From contig JAICJM010000026.1 of the NCBI GenBank assembly GCA_025928435.1, positions 1 through 29,705 of the forward strand: a DNA stretch of 29,705 nucleotides, read 5' to 3'. The DNA comes from Thermoleophilia bacterium (GTDB taxonomy: Bacteria > Actinomycetota > Thermoleophilia > Gaiellales > JAICJC01). A program made the position numbers and the translations under genes. Shown piece after piece: positions 8,984 through 15,725 of this stretch (position 1 is its first letter; the number at the start of each line of letters is the position of its first letter). The notes beneath the pieces were generated by a model that saw only the letters and a list, made by a program, of their open reading frames with translations, had not been told where the DNA came from and searched no databases.

Positions 8984-10239
8984 GCGCGAACGGCAGGCGG
9001 CGGGTCGTGATCACCGGCATGGGCGCGGTCACGCCGAACGGGCTCACCATGGAGGACACGTGGGCGAGCATCCGGGCCGGCCGCTCGGGCATCGCGCATG
9101 TCGAGGGCTTCGACATGCCGGAGGGCACGGTGAACATCGCCGGGCAGGTGAAGAACTTCGATCCGACCGAGCACATGGACAGGCGGACGGTGCGCAAGAC
9201 CGACCGGTTCGCGCACCTCGCCGTCGCGGCGGCCTCGCAGGCGGTCGCCGACGCCGACCTCGACATCGCGGCCGACGCCGCGCGGATCGGCTGCTCGATG
9301 GGAACCGGTATCGGCGGGCTGAAGACGCAGGAGGTGGCCCACTTCAAGCTGTTCGAGGCGGGCCCCGACCGGCTGAACCCGTTCTGGGTGACGGCGCTGA
9401 TCGCGAACATGGGCGCCGCGGAGGTGTCGATGGCGCTCGGGACGCGCGGGCCCCTCACGACGGAGTGCACCGCCTGCGCGGCGTCCGGCATGTCGCTCGG
9501 CAACGCGACCATGTACATTCGCGCCGGGATGGCCGACGTGATGCTGGCGGGCGGGGTCGAGGCGCCGATCGCGCCGCTCGCGCTGGGCGGGTTCGGCACC
9601 ATGCGCGCGCTCTCGCGGCGGACGGACGATCCCGAGGGCGCGAGCCGCCCCTTCGACTCCGGCCGCGACGGTTTCATCCTGTCCGAGGGCTCGGCGGTGC
9701 TCGTGCTCGAGGAGCTCGAGCGGGCCCGCGGCCGTGGCGCCCGCATCTACGCCGAGGTGCTCGGCTACGGCATGTCCAGCGACGCCCACCACGTCACCGA
9801 GCCCGACCCGGTGGGGACGAACCCGGCCCGGGCGATGACGATGGCGATGCAGGACGCCGGGGTGGCGCCGGCCGACATCGGCTACGTGAACGCGCACGGG
9901 ACGTCCACGCCGGCCGGCGACGCGGCCGAGACGCGGGCGCTCAAGATCGCGCTCGGCGACGAGGAGGCGGCCCGGATGCCGATCTCCTCGACGAAGAGCG
10001 AGACCGGCCACCTGCTCGGCGCGACCGGTGCGGTCGAGGTGGCGGTGACGGCGCTTGCCATGCGGGACGGGTTCCTGCCGCCGACGATCAACCTGACCGA
10101 CCCCGACCCCGAGTGCGACCTCGACTACATCCCGAACGTGGGCCGCGAGGCCGACGTGAAGGTGGCGGTGTCGAACTCGTTCGGGTTCGGCGGGCACAAT
10201 GCGGTGCTGGTGCTCCGCCGCTGGGACGACGGGGACTGA
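8980..10239 (+). CDS. fabF: beta-ketoacyl-ACP synthase II
   Basis: 419-residue elongating condensing enzyme (KAS I/II family), joining malonyl-ACP to a growing acyl-ACP. Cys-His-His catalytic set: Cys166 in TACAASGMSLG, His306 in NAHGTSTPAGD and His344 in TGHLLGATGA. Other landmarks are VVITGMGAVTPNG at the N terminus and NSFGFGGHNAVLVL at the C terminus. Overlaps fabG by 4 nt (ATGA). There is a 23-nt gap before accD, the longest gap inside this operon, with no promoter or terminator visible in it. Confidence 0.95.
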   Translation: MSANGRRRVVITGMGAVTPNGLTMEDTWASIRAGRSGIAHVEGFDMPEGTVNIAGQVKNFDPTEHMDRRTVRKTDRFAHLAVAAASQAVADADLDIAADAARIGCSMGTGIGGLKTQEVAHFKLFEAGPDRLNPFWVTALIANMGAAEVSMALGTRGPLTTECTACAASGMSLGNATMYIRAGMADVMLAGGVEAPIAPLALGGFGTMRALSRRTDDPEGASRPFDSGRDGFILSEGSAVLVLEELERARGRGARIYAEVLGYGMSSDAHHVTEPDPVGTNPARAMTMAMQDAGVAPADIGYVNAHGTSTPAGDAAETRALKIALGDEEAARMPISSTKSETGHLLGATGAVEVAVTALAMRDGFLPPTINLTDPDPECDLDYIPNVGREADVKVAVSNSFGFGGHNAVLVLRRWDDGD

Positions 10240-10262
10240 CCGGGCGACCGGGGGAAAGGGCA

Positions 10263-11243
10263 GTGGCGCAGAACATCAACGTCGACATCAGCCGCACCGA
10301 CGAGCCGGACGGCCCGGGCGAGCCGGCCCACCGCACCCGCAACACCTGCCCGACCTGCGCGTCGCACTACCGCGAGGACGAGATGGTGCGCAACCTGCGC
10401 GTGTGCACCAACTGCGGCCACCACTTCCCCGTGACCGCCCGGGAGCGGATCCTCCAGCTCGTGGACGAGGGCTCCTTCGCCGAGATCGCCGCCGGCCTGT
10501 ACTCCTCCGACCCGCTCGCCTTCACCGACTCGAAGCCGTATCCGGAGCGGATCGAGGCCGCAGTGCGCTCGACGGGCCTACGCGACGCGGCCGTCGTCGG
10601 CGCCGCCGCGATCGGCGGGACGCCGGTGGCGCTCGCCGTCATGGACTTCTCCTTCTTGGGCGGCTCCATGGGATCGGTGGTCGGCGAGAAGTTCGCCCGC
10701 GCCGCCGACCTCGCGCTCGACCGGCGCCTGCCGCTCGTGTCCGTCTCGGCCTCGGGCGGAGCCCGCATGCAGGAGGGCGTGCTCGCCCTGATGCAGATGG
10801 CGAAGACCGTGGCCGCGGTCGACGAGCTGCAGGAGGCGGGCCGGCCGTTCATCTCCGTGCTCGTCCATCCCACCACCGGCGGCGTCGCGGCCAGCTTCGC
10901 CGCACTCGGCGACGTGGTGATGGCCGAGCCCGGCGCGCTGCTCTCGTTCTCCGGCCCGCGGGTGGTGAAGCAGACGACGCGCGAGAGCCTGCCGGACGAC
11001 TTCGGCCTGTCCGAGTCCAACTACCGTCACGGCCACGTCGACCTGATCGTGCCCCGGCCGGAGCTGCGCGACATGGTCGCCCGCGTCGCAGCCATCCTGG
11101 CCGGGGGATCGCCGTACCGGCCGCCGTCGCTCGTCGGCGAGATCGACCCGGTCGGCGCCATCGGCCGCGCGCTCGCGAGCGTGCGCCGGCGGGTGTCGGG
11201 CCCGAAGCCGTCCCGGAACGGAGGCCCCGATGTCGGCGACTGA
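10263..11243 (+). CDS. accD: acetyl-CoA carboxylase carboxyltransferase subunit beta
   Basis: 326-residue beta subunit of the carboxyltransferase that, with AccA, transfers CO2 from carboxybiotin to acetyl-CoA to give malonyl-CoA. A four-cysteine zinc ribbon (Cys29, Cys32, Cys48, Cys51: CPTC and CTNC) precedes the crotonase-fold domain with MDFSFLGGSMGSVVGEK, SVSASGGARMQEG and HPTTGGVAASFA. GTG at 10263 is preceded by GGGGAAAGG and gives a short polar N-terminal extension before the zinc ribbon. Overlaps accA by 14 nt. Biotin carboxylase and the biotin carrier protein are not in this window. Confidence 0.95.
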   Translation: MAQNINVDISRTDEPDGPGEPAHRTRNTCPTCASHYREDEMVRNLRVCTNCGHHFPVTARERILQLVDEGSFAEIAAGLYSSDPLAFTDSKPYPERIEAAVRSTGLRDAAVVGAAAIGGTPVALAVMDFSFLGGSMGSVVGEKFARAADLALDRRLPLVSVSASGGARMQEGVLALMQMAKTVAAVDELQEAGRPFISVLVHPTTGGVAASFAALGDVVMAEPGALLSFSGPRVVKQTTRESLPDDFGLSESNYRHGHVDLIVPRPELRDMVARVAAILAGGSPYRPPSLVGEIDPVGAIGRALASVRRRVSGPKPSRNGGPDVGD

Positions 11244-12078
11244 GCGAGAGCGGTTCGGATTCTTCCGCCGCCGCGGCGCCGAACGCGACGCCTGGCATGC
11301 GGTGCAGCTCGCCCGCCATCAGGACAGGCCCTACACGCTCGACTACCTCGAGCGGATCTGCGACGACTTCATCGAGCTCCACGGCGACCGGGCGGAGGGC
11401 GACGACCCCGCCATCGTCGCCGGGATCGGCTCGTTCCGGGGCCAGTCCGTCGCCTTCGTCGGCCACCAGAAGGGCCGCGACCTCAAGCAGCGCACCTACC
11501 GCAACTTCGGCATGCCGAGCCCGGAGGGCTACCGCAAGGCGATGCGCGTCTTCAGCCTCGCCGGCCGGCTCGGGTTCCCGATCGTGACACTGATCGACAC
11601 GCCAGGGGCCGCGCCGGGCGTCGGCGCCGAGCAGCGCGGCCAGTCCGGGGCGATCGCCCGGGCGCAGCTCACGCTCATGCGCGTCCCGGTGCCCGTGATC
11701 GCCTGCGTCATCGGCGAGGGCTCGTCCGGCGGCGCGCTCGCGATCGGCGTCGCCGACCGGGTGCTCATGCAGCAGAACGCCGTCTACACGGTCATCTCGC
11801 CCGAGGGCTGCGCCGCCATTCTGTGGAAGGACGCGGGCGAGGCCAAGCGGGCCGCCGCGGCGCTGCGCCCGACCGCCGAGGCGTGTCTCGCCCTCGGCGT
11901 CGTCGACCTGATCGTGTCCGAGCCGTCGGGCGGCGCCCACCGCGACCGCGACCGGGCTGCGGAGCTGCTCGGCGACGCGGTCCAGCTCGAGCTCGAGGTG
12001 ATCGCGGCCGTGCCGCCGGCGCAGCGCCGCGCCGGGCGGCGGGCCAAATTCCGCAGCATGGGCGCGTTCCAGGAGTAG
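11230..12078 (+). CDS. accA: acetyl-CoA carboxylase carboxyltransferase subunit alpha
   Basis: 282-residue alpha subunit partner of AccD. Recognisable segments are AWHAVQLARHQDRPYTLDYL, FIELHGDRAEGDDPAI, GHQKGRDLKQR, NFGMPSPEGYRKA, DTPGAAPGVGAEQRGQ, GEGSSGGALAIG and SPEGCAAILWKD. It is somewhat shorter than E. coli AccA (319), lacking part of the N-terminal helix region. ATG at 11230 has GGAGG just upstream, inside the accD 3' end. Separate AccA and AccD are the bacterial ACC arrangement, unlike the fused acyl-CoA carboxylase beta subunits of many Actinobacteria. Confidence 0.95.
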   Translation: MSATERERFGFFRRRGAERDAWHAVQLARHQDRPYTLDYLERICDDFIELHGDRAEGDDPAIVAGIGSFRGQSVAFVGHQKGRDLKQRTYRNFGMPSPEGYRKAMRVFSLAGRLGFPIVTLIDTPGAAPGVGAEQRGQSGAIARAQLTLMRVPVPVIACVIGEGSSGGALAIGVADRVLMQQNAVYTVISPEGCAAILWKDAGEAKRAAAALRPTAEACLALGVVDLIVSEPSGGAHRDRDRAAELLGDAVQLELEVIAAVPPAQRRAGRRAKFRSMGAFQE

Positions 12079-12085
12079 CCGGCCG

Positions 12086-13153
12086 GTGACCGGCGCCACG
12101 GCGACGCGACGCCCCAACCGGTTCGAGACGGCTTCCGTGGCGGTCGCCGCCGGCTGCAGCGTGCTTGCGGTCGCCCTCGACCTGGGCTCGGCGCCGAACA
12201 CCGCGGTGTTCCTGGGCTCGGGGCTTGCGCTGCTCACGCTGGCCTGGGTCGTCGGGATGTCGACCGAGCAGCTGGCCGAGAGCAGCGGCCCCAAGATCGG
12301 CGGCGTGCTGAACGCGACATTCGGCAACGCGGCCGAGCTCATCATCACGATCTTCGCCATCCGGGCCGGGCAGCTCGAGGTGGCGACGGCCTCGATCACC
12401 GGGTCGATCCTCGGGAACACCCTGCTCGTCCTGGGCGCCTCGTTCGTCGTCGGGGGCGTGCGCCACGGCACCCAGACGTTCGACCGCCGGGTGGCGGGCA
12501 TGAACTCGTCCATGCTCGCGCTCGCCGTCATCGGCCTGGGCCTGCCGACCGCCTTCGCGGCGGCGCGGGGGACGGGCTCCGACGTGCAGACGATCTCGGA
12601 CGTGACCGCGGCCGTGCTGTTCCTGCTGTACGCCCTGAGCCTCGTCTACTACTTCCGCACGGCGGGCGGCGGCCATCCGCCGACCGGCCTCGCGCACTGG
12701 AGCGGCCGGGCAGCGATGGCCGCGCTGCTCGCGTCGACGGCGGCGGTCGCGGTTATCTCGGACGTCTTCGTGGGCACCCTCGACGCGGTGATCGCCGACA
12801 TCGGCATCTCGGCCGCGTTCCTCGGGCTCGTGATCGTCCCGATCGTCGGGAACATCGCCGAGAACATCGTCGCGCTCAAGATCGCCTACCAGGACCGGAT
12901 GGACTTCTCGATGCTGGTGTCACTCGGCTCGTCGCTCCAGGTCGCCCTCGGGGTGGCCCCCGTGCTGGTGTTCGCCTCGCTGCTCACGGCCCACCACTTC
13001 GACCTCGTGTTCCCGACGATCCAGGTCATCGCCCTGGCCGCGGCCGTCACGATCACGGCCCTGATCGCCTCCGACGGCGAGTCGAACTGGCTCGAGGGCG
13101 CCCAGCTGATGGCGGTCTATGCCATCGTCGCGACCTCCTTCTGGTATCTGTGA
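12086..13153 (+). CDS. Ca2+/H+ antiporter-like CaCA transporter, first of a tandem pair
   Basis: 355-residue polytopic membrane protein (about 11 hydrophobic segments) of the calcium/cation antiporter superfamily, CAX type. The two alpha repeats are visible: NATFGNAAELIITIFAIRAG (about residues 72-91) and VGNIAENIVALKIAYQDRMD about 180 residues later, each with the conserved acidic residue after GN. The family exchanges Ca2+ (or other divalent cations) for H+. It starts with GTG 7 nt after accA and overlaps the second antiporter by 4 nt, so it appears to be in the lipid operon. Which ion is carried is not readable from sequence. Confidence 0.88.
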   Translation: MTGATATRRPNRFETASVAVAAGCSVLAVALDLGSAPNTAVFLGSGLALLTLAWVVGMSTEQLAESSGPKIGGVLNATFGNAAELIITIFAIRAGQLEVATASITGSILGNTLLVLGASFVVGGVRHGTQTFDRRVAGMNSSMLALAVIGLGLPTAFAAARGTGSDVQTISDVTAAVLFLLYALSLVYYFRTAGGGHPPTGLAHWSGRAAMAALLASTAAVAVISDVFVGTLDAVIADIGISAAFLGLVIVPIVGNIAENIVALKIAYQDRMDFSMLVSLGSSLQVALGVAPVLVFASLLTAHHFDLVFPTIQVIALAAAVTITALIASDGESNWLEGAQLMAVYAIVATSFWYL

Positions 13154-14193
13154 CGCAGGCCGAGCTGCAGCGGTTCGGCGCCGTGCTGGCCGTTTCGGTC
13201 GTGGCCGTCGTGCTCCATATCGCGGGCACGAGCGGCCAGATCGTCTTCGTGGTGGCGGCCTTCGCCCTGGCCGCGCTCGCGTGGGCGCTGGCCGAGGCCA
13301 CCGAGCAGGCGGGGGAGAGCGCCGGCCCGCGCGCCTCCGCGCTCCTGAACGCCACCTTCGGGAACTTGCCCGAGGTCGTGATCGTCGTGCTCGCCATCCG
13401 CGCGGGCCTCGACGACATCGCCCGGGCGTCGATCATCGGCTCCGTCATCGGGAACATCCTGCTCGTGCTGGGGCTGTCGCTCGTGGTCGGCGGCTGGCGC
13501 AACGGCGCCCAGACGTTCACCGAGAAGGTGGCCGCGATGAACTCCTCGATGCTCGTCCTCGGCGTCGCGGGGCTGGGCCTCCCGACCCTGTTCGCCGCGC
13601 TCGAGCACGACCACAACGCGTCGGAGCTCCTGTCCCGGTGGACCGGCGGGGCGCTCGTCGTCGTGTACGCCGCGTACCTCTACTACAGCTTCCAGCAGCC
13701 CGCGTTGCGCGATCCGGGCGAGCCCGGCGGCCTGCGTTGGTCGCGGACGCAGGCGATCGTCCTGCTCGCGGCTGCGGCAGTCGGGACGGGGGTCGTGTCC
13801 GAGGTGCTGGTCGACTCGATCAGGCCGGCGGTCGACGCGTGGGGCGTCCCGCGCCCGTTTGTCGGGCTCGTGATCGTGCCGTTCGTGGGCAACGTCGCCG
13901 AGCACTTCTCCGCCGTCCGGCTGGCCTACCGCAACCGGCTCGACTTCGCGATGGGAATCGCCTACGGCAGCGGCATCCAGATCGTGCTCGTGGCCTCGGC
14001 GGTGGCCGTGCTCGCCGGCGTCGTCATGGGCAACGACCTCACCCTCGTGTTCGACCCGCTCCAGCTGGCCGCGCTCGCCGCCGCCGCGCTGGGCTCGACG
14101 CTCATCGCGCGCGGCGGCGAGACGAACTGGCTGGAGGGCCTCCAGCTGCTCACGATCTACCTGGTCGTGTCCGTGGCGGTCTGGCTGCGCTAG
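13150..14193 (+). CDS. Ca2+/H+ antiporter-like CaCA transporter, second of a tandem pair
   Basis: 347-residue paralogue of the gene immediately upstream, with the same order of membrane segments. Alpha repeats: NATFGNLPEVVIVVLAIRAG and VGNVAEHFSAVRLAYRNRLD. Its first repeat has GNLPE where the neighbour has GNAAE, and its second has GNVAEH, closer to the canonical CAX form than the neighbour's GNIAEN; each protein thus departs from the consensus in a different repeat. GTGA overlap with the upstream stop indicates coupled translation. The gene ends 9 nt before the second 30-bp palindrome. Duplication is clear; whether the products form a heteromer or differ in ion preference is unknown. Confidence 0.88.
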   Translation: MTQAELQRFGAVLAVSVVAVVLHIAGTSGQIVFVVAAFALAALAWALAEATEQAGESAGPRASALLNATFGNLPEVVIVVLAIRAGLDDIARASIIGSVIGNILLVLGLSLVVGGWRNGAQTFTEKVAAMNSSMLVLGVAGLGLPTLFAALEHDHNASELLSRWTGGALVVVYAAYLYYSFQQPALRDPGEPGGLRWSRTQAIVLLAAAAVGTGVVSEVLVDSIRPAVDAWGVPRPFVGLVIVPFVGNVAEHFSAVRLAYRNRLDFAMGIAYGSGIQIVLVASAVAVLAGVVMGNDLTLVFDPLQLAALAAAALGSTLIARGGETNWLEGLQLLTIYLVVSVAVWLR

Positions 14194-14202
14194 CGGAGGA
14201 GC

Positions 14203-14232
14203 GGGGACAGTCCCCGTCCGGGGACTGTCCCC
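14203..14232. repeat. 30-bp nested palindrome, copy 2 (convergent junction antiporter/toroid gene)
   Basis: Base-for-base identical to the copy at 1447-1476: arms 14203-14215 and 14220-14232 around a GTCC loop. It separates the plus-strand lipid/antiporter operon from the minus-strand B12 operon, whose last stop is at 14245. The identity of two non-coding copies 12.7 kb apart points to a dispersed repeat family rather than independently evolved hairpins. Confidence 0.9.
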
Positions 14233-14244
14233 ACCGGCCGGCCC

Positions 14245-15123
14245 TCAGCGGATCGGGTACCAGCGACCGTGCACGGCGGGCAGCACCTGCGCCGTCACGA
14301 ACGCCGGCGTGACGGTCGATCCGGGCTGGTAGTTGTAGGCGCCGCTCGGCAGCTGGCGGGCGAGCAGCCACGTCCGGGCGCGGGCGTTGCGCAGGCCGCA
14401 GGCGTGGCGGGCCTGGATCGCCCACGACGTCGACTGGCTGTCGGCGGAGCTCCCGGGCAGGAGCCCGTAGCCGTGAGACGCGCCCTGGGCGCTGCGGATA
14501 TAGGCGAGCCCGCGGCGGACGGCCACGTCGCCGCAGCCGACGCCGGCGGCGTGGAGCGCGAGCACGGCGGCCGCCGTGTCGTTCGAGTCGGGCGCGGCCG
14601 ACTTCGACCAGGCGTAGCCACCGTTGCGGTGCCGCCGGGAGCGGATGTAGGCGAGCGAGCGGGCGGGCGCCGGCGCGCCGGCGGCGCGCAGGGCGAGCAC
14701 GCCCCAGTAGGTCGAGTTGGCGGCCGGCCCGATGCCGCCGTGGCTGCCGATCTTGCCCTTCAGCGCGGCGACGAGGTTGCGGCCGGCGAACGCCCTGGGG
14801 TTCGCCCGGGCGGCGACGACGGCGAGGACGCCGCGCTCGAGGCCGTACGCGTCCGACCAGCCCCCGGCCCGGGACGCCAGGAAGGCGAGCGCCGTCTTGC
14901 CGCCGCTGCGGTGCACACCGCCCGGGGCGACGCCGGCGGCGCGCAGCCCCATCATCGTCCACTCGGTCACGACGGCGCTCGGCGATCCGCCCCCGGCCTC
15001 GGCGAAGCCGCCCGAGGCGGTCTGGCGGGAGCGCAGGTAGTGGACGGCCGTGGCGGCGCTCGCCGCGGTGGCGGTCGTGAGGAGGAGGGCGAGGGCGATG
15101 ACGATCGTGGTGATGGTCTTCAT
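14245..15123 (-). CDS. secreted alpha/alpha-toroid repeat protein (prenyltransferase/squalene-cyclase-like repeats)
   Basis: 292 residues with a clear signal peptide (hydrophobic core TTIVIALALLLTT, cleavage near ASA at about 23). The mature part has about five helical repeats of the terpenoid-cyclase/prenyltransferase toroid type, each with a motif like AxxYLRSRQ..GGF/Y.. followed by a helix ending in ALRAAG (for example YLRSRQTASGGF, YIRSRRHRNGGY, YIRSAQGASHGY, WLLARQLPSGAY). It has no obvious cyclase aspartate motif and is exported, so an enzyme role is unlikely. The N-terminal domain of animal intrinsic factor/transcobalamin has this same alpha6-alpha6 fold. As last gene of a B12-riboswitch operon with DUF4430 proteins, a cobalamin-binding role is plausible but inferred. 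ATG overlaps the S-component stop (ATGA); GGAG lies upstream. Confidence 0.82.
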   Translation of the reverse strand: MKTITTIVIALALLLTTATAASAATAVHYLRSRQTASGGFAEAGGGSPSAVVTEWTMMGLRAAGVAPGGVHRSGGKTALAFLASRAGGWSDAYGLERGVLAVVAARANPRAFAGRNLVAALKGKIGSHGGIGPAANSTYWGVLALRAAGAPAPARSLAYIRSRRHRNGGYAWSKSAAPDSNDTAAAVLALHAAGVGCGDVAVRRGLAYIRSAQGASHGYGLLPGSSADSQSTSWAIQARHACGLRNARARTWLLARQLPSGAYNYQPGSTVTPAFVTAQVLPAVHGRWYPIR

Positions 15124-15725
15124 GTCTGCTCCAGTGGGACGAAGGTGCCGTGCAGCTTGCGGGCGTAGCGGTCGAGCATGCGGATCAGGGTCGGGCCGGC
15201 GACGACGGCGAGGAGGACGTTCCCCGTCGCGTGCGCGACGTCGAACCAGATCCCGGTCGAGACGAGGGCGATGAAGGACGTCGAGCCGCCGCCGAGCGAC
15301 GACCACGCCCAGACGTCCATCAGCCAGTCGAAGAGGAACCCCGCCGCCAGGCCGTAGAGCGCGAGGGCGGGCCGGTTGCGCAGGACGGGCGCGAGCGCCG
15401 CCGCGCCGACGCCGACGAGCCCCCAGCCGGCCATCTGCCAGGGCGTCCACGGGCCCTGGCCCAGGAACGCGTTGGACGCCAGGGCCGCCGCGGCCCCGGT
15501 CGCGAGCCCGGCGCGGGCGCCGAGGCTGATGCCGGTCACCGCGACGATCATGGTCACAGGCTGGACGTTCGGGACGGCGGCGAAGAGCACCCGCCCGCCC
15601 GCAGCGGCGGCTGCCAGGGCGGCGACGAGCGCGAGCTCGCGGCTGCGGCTCGGCCCGGTCTCGATCGCGACCAGGCCGAGCGTGATCGCGGCCAGGAGGG
15701 CGAGTGCGGCCGTGTCGCTAGACAT
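15120..15725 (-). CDS. ECF transporter S component, CbrT-like (probable cobalamin)
   Basis: 201-residue membrane protein with about six hydrophobic segments, the substrate-binding S subunit of an energy-coupling-factor importer. The segment VPNVQPVTMIVAVTGISLGARAG followed by SNAFLGQGPWTPWQMAGWGLVGV is what I associate with CbrT-type vitamin B12 S components and their relatives. Its genes for the ATPase and EcfT lie immediately upstream, making a dedicated (group I) ECF cassette. ATG at 15725 overlaps the ATPase stop by 8 nt with GGAGG just before it. The riboswitch at the head of the operon supports cobalamin as substrate; a corrinoid precursor is an alternative. Confidence 0.8.
   Translation of the reverse strand: MSSDTAALALLAAITLGLVAIETGPSRSRELALVAALAAAAAGGRVLFAAVPNVQPVTMIVAVTGISLGARAGLATGAAAALASNAFLGQGPWTPWQMAGWGLVGVGAAALAPVLRNRPALALYGLAAGFLFDWLMDVWAWSSLGGGSTSFIALVSTGIWFDVAHATGNVLLAVVAGPTLIRMLDRYARKLHGTFVPLEQT

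Noticed and set aside
9060..10262. Long alternative frame through fabF leading into accD
   Set aside because: High-GC codon bias opens this frame; composition is Arg/Gly/Asp-rich and only the part from GTG 10263 matches AccD.
14245..15123. Toroid protein as a terpene cyclase or prenyltransferase enzyme
   Set aside because: It is exported, half the length of squalene-hopene cyclase, and shows no DxDD or zinc-ligand pattern; a binding role fits the context better.
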